Assembly (NCBI RefSeq): GCF_039679125.1
Contig: NZ_CP155551.1
Span: 3,038,001-3,102,000, forward strand
Source: Blastococcus sp. HT6-4
GTDB lineage: Bacteria; Actinomycetota; Actinomycetes; Mycobacteriales; Geodermatophilaceae
Direction of reading: 5' to 3'
Length of the DNA stretch: 64,000 nt
The number at the start of each line of letters is the position of its first letter. Position 1 is the first letter of the stretch. Positions 50,132 to 59,288 of the stretch are shown here, in pieces. The translations under genes and the position numbers were made by a program. The notes under the pieces were generated by a model, which was given only the letters and a program-made list of their open reading frames with translations, made no database searches and was not told the origin of the DNA.

Positions 50132-51057
50132 CGCCCGATCGTACGGCCGGTGATCAGCGCCGCGGCGGCGTCCGCGAGGTCGGGACGGGCGGCGTCCAGC
50201 CACGTCGTCGCGGCGTCCCGGCGGAACCACGAGCGCTGCCGGCGGACGAACCGGCGCGTGATGGTGACGGTCCGCTCGCGGGCCTCGTCGGCCGAGAGCA
50301 CCCCGTCGAACTGGGCGAGCACCTGGGCGTAGCCGAGTGCGCGCGAGGCGGTCGGGCCCTCGCGGAGGCCGTCGGCCGCCAGCGCCGCCACCTCGTCGAC
50401 GAAGCCGGCGGCCCACATCCGGTCGACGCGGACGGCGACCCGCTGGTCGAGTTCGGCCGGGTCCCGGTCCAGCCCGACGGTGACCGCCGGGTAGTGCGGC
50501 CGCGGTTCGGGCAGCTGGGCCCGGAACGGGCCACCGGTCAGCTCGATGACCTCCAGCGCACGCACGATCCGGCGTCCGTTGCTGGGCAGGACGGCCGCGG
50601 CCGCGGCCGGGTCGAGCGCCGCCAGGCGGGCGTGCAGCTGCGCCGCGCCGACCGCGGCGAGCTCCTCCTCGAGCCGGCTGCGGATGGCCGGATCGGTGCC
50701 GGGGAAGTCCAGCTCGTCGAGGACCGCCCGGACGTAGAGGCCCGAGCCGCCGACGAGCAGCGGCACCACCCCGGCGGCCCGCAGCCGGTCGATCTCGGCC
50801 CGCGCCCGCAGGCGGTACTCGGCGACCGACGCCGGTTCCCGCACGTGCCACAGGTCCAGCAGGTGGTGCGGCACTCCCCCGCGCTCGGCCGCATCGGGCT
50901 TGGCCGTGCCGATGTCCATGCCCCGGTACAGCTGCATGGAGTCGGCGTTGACCACCTCGCCGCCCAGCCGCTGGGCGAGCGTCACGGCCAGCGCCGTCTT
51001 CCCGGTGGCCGTCGGCCCGACGACGGCGACCACGGGCGGCGGCCCGCTCAGGTCCAC
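50128..51057 (-). CDS. miaA: tRNA dimethylallyltransferase
   Basis: A 309-residue MiaA, adding the isopentenyl group to A37 of UNN-reading tRNAs. The P-loop GPTATGKTAL, NADSMQLYRGMDIGTAKP, LVGGSGLYVRAV and the C-terminal RRFVRRQRSWFRRD are diagnostic. The frame continues in phase through two 78-bp tandem repeats to 51207, adding 50 residues of 26-residue repeats. The GTG at 51057 (VDLSGPPPVVAVVG), with GGGAGCGGG ahead, is the likely native start. MiaB, which acts next on the same tRNA base, is encoded nearby. Confidence 0.93.
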   Translation of the reverse strand: MDLSGPPPVVAVVGPTATGKTALAVTLAQRLGGEVVNADSMQLYRGMDIGTAKPDAAERGGVPHHLLDLWHVREPASVAEYRLRARAEIDRLRAAGVVPLLVGGSGLYVRAVLDELDFPGTDPAIRSRLEEELAAVGAAQLHARLAALDPAAAAAVLPSNGRRIVRALEVIELTGGPFRAQLPEPRPHYPAVTVGLDRDPAELDQRVAVRVDRMWAAGFVDEVAALAADGLREGPTASRALGYAQVLAQFDGVLSADEARERTVTITRRFVRRQRSWFRRDAATTWLDAARPDLADAAAALITGRTIGR

Positions 51058-51200
51058 CGGCCCGCTCCCGCGGGGCCCTCCGCTCCTCGCTCGTTCCTCG
51101 CTGCGATGCTCACGCCCCTGTCCGCTCAGGTCCACCGGTTCGCTCCCGCGGGGCCCTCCGCTCCTCGCTCGTTCCTCGCTGCGATGCTCACGCCCCTGTC
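51045..51200. repeat. Two tandem 78-bp repeats ahead of miaA
   Basis: Copy 1 spans 51045-51122 and copy 2 51123-51200, nearly identical (differing at about two bases near CACCGGcc/CACCGGtt), with a further partial CGCTCA at 51201. The unit contains GCTCCTCGCTCGTTCCTCGC, a pattern that looks like a dispersed actinobacterial repeat family. Since 78 is a multiple of three the miaA frame stays open through both copies. Confidence 0.85.
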
Positions 51201-51203
51201 CGC

Positions 51204-51929
51204 TCACGCGACCACCCAGTCGGCCACCGGGTACCCGACCCCGAACGGTGCGGCGTCGTGGTGCAGCCGCGCGGTCACGTGCCGGCCCGCGAAGGCGGCG
51301 CCCAGCGCCCGCCAGACCGGGACGCCGGCGGCCAGCAGCCGCTCGCCCTCCACGGCATCGAGCGCGGCCAGCGCCGCGGCGTCCCCGGTGGCCAGCGCGG
51401 CGCTGACGGCGGCGTCGAAGGGTCCGGCCGCCTCGTCCAGGTACCCGGGGGCCTTGACGGTCCGCCGGGCGGACCCGTCCCCCATCGCCAGGACGCCCAC
51501 CGGCGCGGGCAGGTCGCGCAGCAGCTGCCCGAGGTCGTCGGGTCCCACGCCCACCCGGGCGCCGGGGAAGGACGCCTCCTCGAGCAGCCAGGCGCCCACC
51601 GCGTGCGCCGCCGGGAGCCGACGGCCACCGGGCCGCAGCCGGCCGTCGAACGGCAGGTCCACGTCCACGCCGAACCCGCGCAGGTCCCCGCCGTCGCCGG
51701 GCCCGAACCGCTCACCCGGAGCGGCTCCGGGACCGACGACGACCACCACCTCCGGGGCCGCTCCCAGCAGCGCGGTCACCGCATCGGCGCAGGCCGAGCG
51801 CAGGGTCAGCGTCTCCGGCGCCGGCCGGCCCTCGACCGCCGGCAGGAGCAGCGGCGGGCACGGGCAGAAGGCGACGGCGGCGGACGGACGGGAGGTCCGG
51901 GCCGGAAGGTCACCGGGCGGGATGGTCAC
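51204..51929 (-). CDS. LigB/MEMO-like (class III extradiol dioxygenase-type) protein
   Basis: A 241-residue protein of the family conserved next to miaA in Actinobacteria and annotated as class III extradiol dioxygenase subunit B-like. It starts VTIPPGDLPARTSRPSAAVA with the block AFCPCPPLLLPAVEG and GAAPEVVVVVGPG; later blocks are GVLAMGDGSARRTVKAPGYL and DWVVA. The His/Glu iron ligands of true LigB enzymes are not clearly present, so function is unknown. GTG start at 51929. Its stop lies within the upstream edge of the miaA repeat region. Confidence 0.75.
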   Translation of the reverse strand: MTIPPGDLPARTSRPSAAVAFCPCPPLLLPAVEGRPAPETLTLRSACADAVTALLGAAPEVVVVVGPGAAPGERFGPGDGGDLRGFGVDVDLPFDGRLRPGGRRLPAAHAVGAWLLEEASFPGARVGVGPDDLGQLLRDLPAPVGVLAMGDGSARRTVKAPGYLDEAAGPFDAAVSAALATGDAAALAALDAVEGERLLAAGVPVWRALGAAFAGRHVTARLHHDAAPFGVGYPVADWVVA

Positions 51930-51969
51930 AGCAGCAGTGTCGCCGATCCGACGTGGAAGACTGCCGGTC

Positions 51970-53556
51970 GTGTCGAGCACGGACAACCCCGGCAACGGGG
52001 TGCAGCAGGCCGCTCCGCCGATTGCGGAGACCCCCGAGACGACCGCCCCGGAGGCGGCGCAGGAGACCGGCAGCCCCGACGCGGTGACTCCCGCGGCGGG
52101 CACGCCGGAGGCGCCGACCCCTGCGGATGCGGCCCTGCCCGACCCCACGGGCGCCGCGCCGGAGCCCGCGCCCGCGGAGGAACCGGCGCCCCCCGCGAAG
52201 CCGGCGGCCGCGGGGGAACCGGCGGCCACCCCGGAGTCGTCGACCGCGGCGGCACCGGCGGCCACCCCGGAGTCGTCGACCGTGTCCGAGCCGGCACCGG
52301 CTCCGGCCCCGGTGCCGGCGGCCCCGCCGGTCGAGCGGGTGGTCAGCGACCCCGCGCAGTGGGGTCGGGTCGACGAGGACGGCACCGTCTACGTGCGCAC
52401 CGCCGAGGGCGAGCGGGTCGTGGGCTCCTGGCAGGCCGGCGACGCCGAGGCGGGCCTGGCCCACTACGGCCGCCGGTACGACGACCTGGCCACCGAGGTG
52501 TCGCTGCTCGAAGCGCGGCTGAAGGCGCACACCGGCAACCCGGGCGAGATCAAGGCCAAGGCCCAGGAGCTGGCCGGGTCGATCCCCGACGCGGCGGCCG
52601 TCGGTGACCTGGCGGGGCTCGCCGCCCGGGCCCGGGCCATGGTGGAGGTCGCCGAGACCGCGGCCGCCGCCTACCGCGCCGAGAAGGCCGCCGCACGGGC
52701 GGCACAGGTCGCCCGCAAGGAGGCGCTGGCCGCCGAGGCCGAGCAGATCGCCGCCGAGTCGACGTCCTGGAAGGCCGCCGGCGAGCGCCTCAAGACGATC
52801 GTCGAGGAGTGGAAGACGATCCGCGGCATCGACCGGAAGACCGACGACGCGCTGTGGACCCGGTTCGCCGCGGCCCGGGATGCCTTCGGCCGCCGCCGCG
52901 GCGCCCACTTCGCCCAGCTGGACGCCCAGCGCGGCGAGGCCCGGGCGGCCAAGCAGGAGCTGATCAAGGAGGCGCAGCGGCTCTCGACGTCGACCGAGTG
53001 GGGCCCGACCAGCGCAGCCATGCGCTCGCTGATGGACCGCTGGAAGGCGGTCCCGCGCACCGGCCGGGACGGCGACGACGACCTGTGGAAGGAGTTCCGC
53101 GCCGCCCAGGACGTCTTCTTCAACGCGCGGGCCGAGCAGGACAAGGCGCGGGACGCCGAGCAGGCGGCCAATCAGCGCGCCAAGGAGGAGCTGCTCGCCG
53201 AGGCCGAGCAGCTGGACCCGTCCAAGGACCTGCGCGGCGCGCAGAACGCGCTCCGCAAGATCCAGGAGCGCTACGACGCCATCGGGCACGTGCCTCGTGC
53301 GGTGATGCGCTCCCTCGAGGACCGCATGCAGGCGGTGGAGCAGAAGGTCCGCGGGGCGGCCGACTCCGGCCGGGCCCGCACCGCGCCGGAGAACCCGATG
53401 GTGACCTCGATGCGCGCCGCCGTCACCAAGGCCGAGGAGCAGCTGGCCAAGGCCGAGGCCGCGGGCGACCAGCGCCGCATCGCCGAGGCGCAGGCCAACC
53501 TCGCCACCCGGCGCGAGTGGCTCGCCGAGGCAGAGAAGAGTGCCGGCCGCCGCTAG
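51970..53556 (+). CDS. DUF349 coiled-coil protein
   Basis: A 528-residue protein. The first ~120 residues are Pro/Ala/Glu-rich and disordered, including a 12-residue direct repeat (PAATPESST twice, 36-bp period at about 52219-52290). The rest is helical with several DUF349 repeats, each with the WK...I and D..LW..F pattern (EEWKTIRGIDRKTDDALWTRF; DRWKAVPRTGRDGDDDLWKE; KIQERYDAIGHVPR). The function is unknown, although coiled-coil relatives are linked to nucleic acids or stress. GTG at 51970 with GGAAG upstream. It is divergent from the LigB-like gene by 40 bases. Confidence 0.88.
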   Translation: MSSTDNPGNGVQQAAPPIAETPETTAPEAAQETGSPDAVTPAAGTPEAPTPADAALPDPTGAAPEPAPAEEPAPPAKPAAAGEPAATPESSTAAAPAATPESSTVSEPAPAPAPVPAAPPVERVVSDPAQWGRVDEDGTVYVRTAEGERVVGSWQAGDAEAGLAHYGRRYDDLATEVSLLEARLKAHTGNPGEIKAKAQELAGSIPDAAAVGDLAGLAARARAMVEVAETAAAAYRAEKAAARAAQVARKEALAAEAEQIAAESTSWKAAGERLKTIVEEWKTIRGIDRKTDDALWTRFAAARDAFGRRRGAHFAQLDAQRGEARAAKQELIKEAQRLSTSTEWGPTSAAMRSLMDRWKAVPRTGRDGDDDLWKEFRAAQDVFFNARAEQDKARDAEQAANQRAKEELLAEAEQLDPSKDLRGAQNALRKIQERYDAIGHVPRAVMRSLEDRMQAVEQKVRGAADSGRARTAPENPMVTSMRAAVTKAEEQLAKAEAAGDQRRIAEAQANLATRREWLAEAEKSAGRR

Positions 53557-53566
53557 CCCCGCACCG

Positions 53567-53626
53567 GGCATAGGAGGCTATGCCTACGGTCTGCTGCGCA
53601 GATCCGTAGGCATAGCTTCCTATGCC
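53567..53626. repeat. 60-bp compound palindrome between DUF349 gene and miaB
   Basis: Two 18-base elements, GGCATAG-GAGG-CTATGCC (53567-53584) and GGCATAG-CTTC-CTATGCC (53609-53626), are each small hairpins with seven-base stems. They are also inverted copies of each other, so the whole segment folds into one long stem, continued inward by CTACGG/CCGTAG. It lies between convergent genes and is AT-richer than its surroundings. It could be a bidirectional terminator or a REP-like element. Confidence 0.8.
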
Positions 53627-53631
53627 GTGGC

Positions 53632-55113
53632 TCAGCAGCCGGTGGAGAGCACCGGGAGCGGGTCGGGGACGCCGATCCTCGGCATCCCGAGCGAGACGCC
53701 GGGCGTGACCGGCCGGGTGCCCGCTTCGGACGCATCGCCGGCGCGGGTCCGCCGGTGCGACAGCAGCGCCCCGTCGGCGACCAGGTGGTGTGGCGCGGCC
53801 TCGGTGACCACCGTCTCGACGACATCGCCGGGCCGGACGCCGTCGGCCGCCGTGAAGTGCACGAGCCGGCCGTCGCGGGCCCGGCCGGAGAGCCGGCCGC
53901 GCGCGGCGTCCTTGCTGCCCTCCCCCGCTGCGACCAGCAGCTCGACCCGCCGGCCGATCAGCTTCCGGTTCTCGTCCCAGCTGATCTGGTCCTGCAGCGC
54001 GGTCAGCCGCAGGTACCGCTCCTGGACGACGTCCTTGGGCAGCTGGCCGTCCATCTCCGCCGCCGGGGTGCCCGGGCGCTTGGAGTACTGGAAGGTGAAG
54101 GCGCTGGCGAAGCGGGCCTGCCGGACGACCTCCAGCGTCTGCTGGAAGTCCTCCTCCGTCTCGCCCGGGAAACCGACGATGATGTCGGTGGTGATCGCGG
54201 CGTCGGGCATGGCGGCGCGAACCCGCTCGATGATGCCCAGGTAGCGGTCCTGGCGGTAGCCGCGGCGCATCCGGCGCAGCACGTCGTCCGACCCGCTCTG
54301 CAGCGGCATGTGCAGCTGGTGGCAGACCGCCGGCGTCTCGGCCATCGCCTCGATGACGTCGTCGGTGAACTCCCGCGGGTGCGGGCTGGTGAACCGGATC
54401 CGCTCCAGGCCGTCGATGCGGCCGGCGGCCCGGAGCAGGTCGGCGAAGGCGCCGCGGTCGCGGAACTCCACCCCGTAGGCGTTGACGTTCTGCCCGAGCA
54501 GGGTCACCTCGAGCACGCCCTGGTCGACCAGCGCCTGCACCTCGGCCAGGATCTCGCCCGGCCGGCGGTCCTTCTCCTTGCCGCGCAGCGCCGGGACGAT
54601 GCAGAACGTGCACGTGTTGTTGCAGCCGACGCTGATCGAGACCCAGCCGGAGTAGGCGGAGTCGCGCTTGGCCGGCAGCGTGGACGGGAAGACCTCGAGG
54701 GACTCGACGATCTCGACCTGGGCCTCGGCGTTGTGCCGGGCCCGGTCGAGCAGGGCCGGCAGCGACCCGACGTTGTGCGTGCCGAAGACGACGTCGACCC
54801 AGGGCGCGCGCTTGACGATCTCACCGCGGTCCTTCTGCGCCAGGCAGCCACCGACGGCGATCTGCATGCCGGGGTGGGCGTCCTTCACCGGGCGCAGGTG
54901 GCCGAGGTTGCCGTAGAGGCGGTTGTCGGCGTTCTCCCGCACCGCGCACGTGTTGAGGACGACGACGTCGGCGTCGCCGTCCTCGGCCGCGGCGGTGTAG
55001 CCGGCCGCTTCCAGCAGGCCGGAGAGGCGCTCGGAGTCGTGCACGTTCATCTGGCAGCCGTACGTGCGCACGCGGTACGTGCGCGGAGCGGGGCCCTGGG
55101 TTGCGCTGTTCAT
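53632..55113 (-). CDS. miaB: tRNA-2-methylthio-N6-dimethylallyladenosine synthase
   Basis: A 493-residue radical-SAM methylthiotransferase. N-terminal UPF0004 Cys residues are in [18 protein letters not shown] and VGGCLAQ; the radical-SAM cluster is in [16 protein letters not shown] (CxxxCxxC); the C-terminal TRAM domain is [12 protein letters not shown]...[12 protein letters not shown] 30-residue tail ending in PLPVLSTGC extends past the TRAM domain. MiaB adds the methylthio group to the base made by MiaA. ATG at 55113. Confidence 0.95.
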   Translation of the reverse strand: MNSATQGPAPRTYRVRTYGCQMNVHDSERLSGLLEAAGYTAAAEDGDADVVVLNTCAVRENADNRLYGNLGHLRPVKDAHPGMQIAVGGCLAQKDRGEIVKRAPWVDVVFGTHNVGSLPALLDRARHNAEAQVEIVESLEVFPSTLPAKRDSAYSGWVSISVGCNNTCTFCIVPALRGKEKDRRPGEILAEVQALVDQGVLEVTLLGQNVNAYGVEFRDRGAFADLLRAAGRIDGLERIRFTSPHPREFTDDVIEAMAETPAVCHQLHMPLQSGSDDVLRRMRRGYRQDRYLGIIERVRAAMPDAAITTDIIVGFPGETEEDFQQTLEVVRQARFASAFTFQYSKRPGTPAAEMDGQLPKDVVQERYLRLTALQDQISWDENRKLIGRRVELLVAAGEGSKDAARGRLSGRARDGRLVHFTAADGVRPGDVVETVVTEAAPHHLVADGALLSHRRTRAGDASEAGTRPVTPGVSLGMPRIGVPDPLPVLSTGC

Positions 55114-55203
55114 GACAGTTCAGAGGGTACGGCCCGCGTTCGTTACGGATCCGTGATCGCCGCGATCACTCCACGTGTCCCCGGCGCCCTTAGGGTCCCC
55201 AGG

Positions 55204-55959
55204 GTGACCAGCCGTCCGAACGGAGAGCCTCTCGTCCGCCTGTCCGGCGTCAACAAGTGGTTCGGCGAACTGCACGTCCTGCAGGACATCGATCTGGACA
55301 TCGCCCGCGGCGAGGTGCTCGTCGTCATCGGCCCGTCCGGGTCGGGCAAGTCGACGCTGTGCCGCGCGATCAACCGACTCGAGCCGATCGAGAAGGGCGA
55401 GATCATGATCGACGGCGAGCGGCTGCCCGAGGAGGGCAAGCAGCTCGCCCGCCTGCGCGCGGACGTCGGCATGGTGTTCCAGAGCTTCAACCTGTTCGCG
55501 CACAAGACGATCCTCGAGAACGTCACCCTCGGCCCGGTCAAGGTCCGCAAGAAGTCCAAGGCCGACGCCGAGAAGCGTGCCCGCGAGCTGCTCGAGCGGG
55601 TGGGCGTCAGCGCCCAGGCCGACAAGTACCCGGCGCAGCTCTCCGGTGGTCAGCAGCAGCGGGTCGCGATCGCTCGAGCGCTGGCCATGGACCCGAAGGT
55701 CATGCTCTTCGACGAGCCGACCTCGGCGCTGGACCCCGAGATGATCAACGAGGTTCTCGACGTCATGATCGGCCTCGCCCGGGACGGGATGACGATGGTC
55801 GTCGTCACCCACGAGATGGGTTTCGCCCGCAAGGCGGGCAACCGGGTCGTCTTCATGGACGGCGGCCGGATCGTCGAGACGGCGGAGCCCGAGACCTTCT
55901 TCACCGCCCCGAAGTCGGAGCGGGCCAAGGACTTCCTGTCCAAGATCCTCACCCACTGA
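55204..55959 (+). CDS. gluA: Glutamate/polar amino acid ABC ATPase, GluA type
   Basis: A 251-residue ATPase: Walker [11 protein letters not shown]-loop [12 protein letters not shown], signature [15 protein letters not shown], Walker [15 protein letters not shown] and H-loop VVTHEMGF. Sequence and the gene order ATPase, binding protein, permease, permease match the gluABCD operon for glutamate uptake known in Corynebacterium. The GTG at 55204 starts [15 protein letters not shown]; a TAGGGT -10-like hexamer at 55192 suggests a very short or absent leader. It is divergent from miaB by 90 bases. Confidence 0.92.
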   Translation: MTSRPNGEPLVRLSGVNKWFGELHVLQDIDLDIARGEVLVVIGPSGSGKSTLCRAINRLEPIEKGEIMIDGERLPEEGKQLARLRADVGMVFQSFNLFAHKTILENVTLGPVKVRKKSKADAEKRARELLERVGVSAQADKYPAQLSGGQQQRVAIARALAMDPKVMLFDEPTSALDPEMINEVLDVMIGLARDGMTMVVVTHEMGFARKAGNRVVFMDGGRIVETAEPETFFTAPKSERAKDFLSKILTH

Positions 55960-55993
55960 CCGCACCCAGCACCCCCCGCGAGAGGACCCAGCT

Positions 55994-56890
55994 ATGAGCT
56001 TTCGACGCACAGCCCTGGTCGCCGGCGTGACCATCGCCTCCCTGACCCTCGCCGCCTGCGGCGGTGACGGCGGCGACGACACCGCCGCCCCTGCGCCCGA
56101 TGTCGCCGAGTCTCCCGAGTTCGAGCCCGGCACGGCCATGGCCGAGATCGCGGAGGCCGGGACGATCCGCGTGGGCACGAAGTTCGACCAGCCGGGCTTC
56201 GGGCTGGAGAACCTCCAGGGCGAGCTCGAGGGCTTCGACGTCGAGGTCGCCAAGATCATCGCGGCGGAGCTGGGCATCGCCCCCGAGGACATCGAGTGGG
56301 TGGAGACCCCCTCCGCGGTGCGCGAGGAGGTGCTCGAGGGCGACGAGGTGGACATGGTCGTGGCCACCTACACGATCAACGAACAGCGCGACGAGCGGAT
56401 CGACTTCGCCGGCCCCTACTACGAGGCCGGCCAGCAGATCATGGTGGCCGCGGACAACGACACCATCACCGGGCCGGAGTCCTTCACCGAGAACCCTGAC
56501 GCCACGGTGTGCACCGTGACGGGCTCGACGCCGTCGGAGCAGATCCGGCCCTACCTGGCCGACCCCGGCAGCCAGCTGGTGCTCTTCGACGAGTACTCGC
56601 AGTGCGCCGACGCACTGCGCACCGGACAGGTCGACGCGGTGACCACCGACAACGTCATCCTGCTGGGCTTCGTCTCCGAGTCCGACGGCGCCTTCAAGCT
56701 CGTCGGCGAGCAGTTCACCGAGGAGCCGTACGGCATCGGCATCCAGCAGGGCGAGACCGCCTTCTGCGAGTTCATCCACGAGACGCTGCGCGAGAACGAG
56801 GACGCCTACGTGGCGGCGTGGGAGGCGACGGCGGGTCAGGTCGAGGGCACCGAGACGCCCGAGCTGCCCGAGTTCGACGAGTGCGACTGA
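55994..56890 (+). CDS. gluB: Glutamate-type ABC substrate-binding lipoprotein, GluB
   Basis: A 298-residue polar amino acid binding protein. The signal peptide ends in lipobox LTLAAC. The mature fold shows IRVGTKFDQPGFGLENLQGE, FDVEVAKIIAAELG, TYTINEQRDERIDFAGPYYE and a disulfide-capable pair (TVCTVTGS / EYSQCADA). AGAGGACCCAGCT precedes the ATG. A strong hairpin separates it from gluC, so expression of the binding protein may exceed that of the permeases. Confidence 0.92.
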   Translation: MSFRRTALVAGVTIASLTLAACGGDGGDDTAAPAPDVAESPEFEPGTAMAEIAEAGTIRVGTKFDQPGFGLENLQGELEGFDVEVAKIIAAELGIAPEDIEWVETPSAVREEVLEGDEVDMVVATYTINEQRDERIDFAGPYYEAGQQIMVAADNDTITGPESFTENPDATVCTVTGSTPSEQIRPYLADPGSQLVLFDEYSQCADALRTGQVDAVTTDNVILLGFVSESDGAFKLVGEQFTEEPYGIGIQQGETAFCEFIHETLRENEDAYVAAWEATAGQVEGTETPELPEFDECD

Positions 56891-56910
56891 CCGGCTGAGC
56901 ACCTGAGCCT

Positions 56911-56946
56911 CCGCGACCGGCCGGCCCGCTGGCCGGCCGGTCGCGG
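56911..56946 (+). terminator. Intra-operon hairpin between gluB and gluC
   Basis: Perfect 16-base arms (56911-56926, 56931-56946) with loop CGCT, starting 21 bases after the gluB stop and ending 45 before gluC. It has no U-tract and probably acts as a partial terminator or mRNA 3'-end stabiliser that raises gluB over gluCD. Confidence 0.7.
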
Positions 56947-56990
56947 CCTGCAGTGTCCGAGTCATCCGCACCGACAGCGAGGGAGCACAC

Positions 56991-57641
56991 GTGGACCCGG
57001 TCCTAGAGAATCTCGACTCCTACGTCGCCGGGTTCCTGGTCTCGCTGAGCATCATCCTGTGGTCCCTGCTCGGCTCACTGCTGCTGGGCCTGCTGATCGC
57101 GGCGTGCCGCGTCTCCCCCGTGCCGCCGTTGCGCGCCTTCGGATCGTTCTGGGTGACGACGTTCCGCAACACGCCCTTGTCGGTCGTCCTCTTCGCCTGC
57201 GCCTTCGGGCTGCCCGAGATCGGCATCAACCGTTCGTTCTTCTTCTTCGGTGTGCTCGGGCTGGTGCTGTACACCTCGGCCTTCGTCAGCGAGGCGGTGC
57301 GCTCGGGCATCAACTCCGTCTCGGCGGGCCAGGCGGAGGCGGCCCGGTCGATCGGTCTCAGCTTCGGCCAGGGGCTGCGGTACGTCGTCCTCCCCCAGGC
57401 CCTCCGCACCGTGGTCCCGCCCCTGGGCAGCGTGATCATCGCCATGTTCAAGAACTCTGCCGTGGTCGGCGCCTTCGGCGTCGGCGGGGACCTGTGGAGC
57501 ACCGGCCAGACCCTGGTCAGCGCCCGCGGCTACGAGACCCTCCCCATCTTCATCGGTGTCGCGATCGGCTTCCTCCTCATCACGCTCCCCGCGGGAGCCG
57601 TCCTGCAGGTCATCGAGCGGAAGGTGGCGATCGCCCGATGA
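56991..57641 (+). CDS. gluC: Glutamate ABC permease, GluC
   Basis: A 216-residue His/Glu/Gln-type permease with five helices. FWVTTFRNTPLSVVLFACAF and the coupling loop EAARSIGLSFGQGLRYVVLP (EAA motif) are present. GTG start at 56991. The stop overlaps the gluD start as ATGA (57638-57641). It forms the channel with GluD. Confidence 0.92.
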   Translation: MDPVLENLDSYVAGFLVSLSIILWSLLGSLLLGLLIAACRVSPVPPLRAFGSFWVTTFRNTPLSVVLFACAFGLPEIGINRSFFFFGVLGLVLYTSAFVSEAVRSGINSVSAGQAEAARSIGLSFGQGLRYVVLPQALRTVVPPLGSVIIAMFKNSAVVGAFGVGGDLWSTGQTLVSARGYETLPIFIGVAIGFLLITLPAGAVLQVIERKVAIAR

Positions 57642-58537
57642 GCCAGCAGGACACGGTCCTCTACGACGCCCAGGGCCCCAAGGCCCGCCGGCGGACGGCG
57701 ATCGGTACGGCGGTGGCCGTGCTGGCGCTCATCGGCCTCGCCGTGGTCGTCATCCTGCGGCTCGCCGAGCAGAACCAGTTCTCCATGGAGAGGTGGGGTC
57801 CGCTCATCAACCCCGCCGACGAGAACTTCGCGACCGTGTGGGGCCTCTTCGGTGAGGGGATCAGGAACACCCTCATCGCGGCGGTCATCGCGATGACCCT
57901 GTCGATCGTGCTGGGGACGTTGATCGCCGTCGCGCGGCTGTCGCTGGGCCGGGCCGGGCGCATCCCGCTCGTCGGGTTCGTCGAGCTGTTCCGCGGGCTG
58001 CCGGTCATCATCCTGGTGTACTTCGGCGTCCGTGTGCTGCCCGACGTGGGCGTGGACCTGCGCGACTGGCCGGGCGGGCAGGTGCTCTGGGGGCTGGTCA
58101 TCGGCCTGACGGCCTACAACATGGTCATCTTCGCCGAGGTGCTGCGCGCCGGGGTGGCCTCGCTGCCCCGCGGCCAGCGCGAAGGTGCCCTGGCGACCGG
58201 GCTGACCAACGGCCAGACGATGCGGATCATCCTCCTGCCGCAGGCGTTCCGGGTCATGCTGCCGGCGATCATCAGCCAGCTCGTGGTCGTCCTCAAGGAC
58301 ACCTCGCTGGTCACGTTCATCGCCAACTACGACGAGCTGCTCAGCCAGGGCGAGAGTATCCGCCGCAACCTCGACAACCCGATCCAGACGTTCGTCGTCG
58401 TCGCGCTGATCTACATAGCGATCAACTACGCGCTCGGCCGGCTGGCTCAGTACGTCCAGGCGCGGCAGGCGCGAGCGGCTCGACCGGCGGAGAAGGCGAC
58501 CGAGGGCGCCCCGGTCCCCGTCCGCGACGGCGCCTGA
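57638..58537 (+). CDS. gluD: Glutamate ABC permease, GluD
   Basis: A 299-residue permease of the same family as GluC but longer at the N-terminus (MSQQDTVLYDAQGPKARRRT, then a first helix). FVELFRGLPVIILVYFGVRV and the EAA loop REGALATGLTNGQTMRIILL mark the family. A charged C-terminal tail (ARAARPAEKATEGAPVPVRD) is cytoplasmic. The ATG overlaps the gluC stop. Confidence 0.92.
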   Translation: MSQQDTVLYDAQGPKARRRTAIGTAVAVLALIGLAVVVILRLAEQNQFSMERWGPLINPADENFATVWGLFGEGIRNTLIAAVIAMTLSIVLGTLIAVARLSLGRAGRIPLVGFVELFRGLPVIILVYFGVRVLPDVGVDLRDWPGGQVLWGLVIGLTAYNMVIFAEVLRAGVASLPRGQREGALATGLTNGQTMRIILLPQAFRVMLPAIISQLVVVLKDTSLVTFIANYDELLSQGESIRRNLDNPIQTFVVVALIYIAINYALGRLAQYVQARQARAARPAEKATEGAPVPVRDGA

Positions 58538-58608
58538 TCTCTTCGCGGGGCATCCCGCCTGACCCACTCGTCCCACCTGGGCGCGTTGCATCGTCACGGC
58601 GCGAATCA

Positions 58609-59211
58609 ATGGCGAGACTCATCGTCACGATGGAGACGATGCACGCGGTGGGGCGCCGCAACCTGCCCCCGGTCCCCCGGGCGGCCGTCGAGACGATCAC
58701 GCCCGCTGCGGTCGAGGTCGAGGTCCCCGTCGCCGCGCAGCAGGCCGCACCGGATGCAGTCGAGACCGCCGCTGCCACCGAGCCCGATGCGGAGATCGAG
58801 GCCGCTGTCATCCCTGACGCGGGCGCTGATGAGGCCGTTCCGGTCGCGGTCGACGCCACGGCGCGGATCGACGCCGGCCAGGCCTTCGTCGCCCGCCTGC
58901 GCGCCGCCGCGCCGGCCTTCGCCGAGGCGGCGGGAGCCGTGAGCGCCGTCGTCCGCGAGGCCGTCCCGCCTGCCCGGCACCGCCGCTCGTGCTGCCGGGT
59001 GGTGTTCCGCTACGCCGACGGCAGCGAGGCCGACCTGACGTTCGTCGGGGAGCGCCGCCGCCCCGGCGCATCCGCGGAGGAGAGCCTCGACGCGGAGATC
59101 ACCCGGTGGCTGTCCGACGGCCAGCTGCGGGACCCGGCCTGGTTGGTCCCCGACCCCGAGGCGCCCGACGGCACCGCGGTCGACGTGACCGCCTGGCTCG
59201 CCACCGGCTGA
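58609..59211 (+). CDS. Hypothetical protein with acidic Ala-rich N-terminus
   Basis: A 200-residue protein. The first ~110 residues are Ala/Val/Glu-rich low-complexity (EVEVPVAAQQAAPDAVETAA); the C-terminal ~80 residues look folded: HRRSCCRVVFRYADGSEADL, then SLDAEITRWLSDGQLRDPAW. I do not recognise the family. It follows gluD by 71 bases on the same strand but is probably separate; a strong hairpin ends it. Confidence 0.75.
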   Translation: MARLIVTMETMHAVGRRNLPPVPRAAVETITPAAVEVEVPVAAQQAAPDAVETAAATEPDAEIEAAVIPDAGADEAVPVAVDATARIDAGQAFVARLRAAAPAFAEAAGAVSAVVREAVPPARHRRSCCRVVFRYADGSEADLTFVGERRRPGASAEESLDAEITRWLSDGQLRDPAWLVPDPEAPDGTAVDVTAWLATG

Positions 59212-59220
59212 CGCCCTGAC

Positions 59221-59266
59221 GACGACAGGGGCCCGATCCGGATCTCCGGACCGGGCCCCTGTCGTC
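59221..59266. terminator. Bidirectional terminator between hypothetical gene and recX
   Basis: Twenty-one-base arms (59221-59241, 59246-59266) pair with one mismatch around loop ATCT, between the convergent hypothetical gene and recX. Confidence 0.85.
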
Positions 59267-59288
59267 GTGGCCGAGAGCGCCGCGGCGC

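Noticed and set aside
52219..52290. 36-bp direct repeat in the DUF349 gene as a separate repeat element
   Set aside because: It only encodes a duplicated PAATPESST stretch in a disordered Pro/Ala-rich region and is ordinary low complexity.
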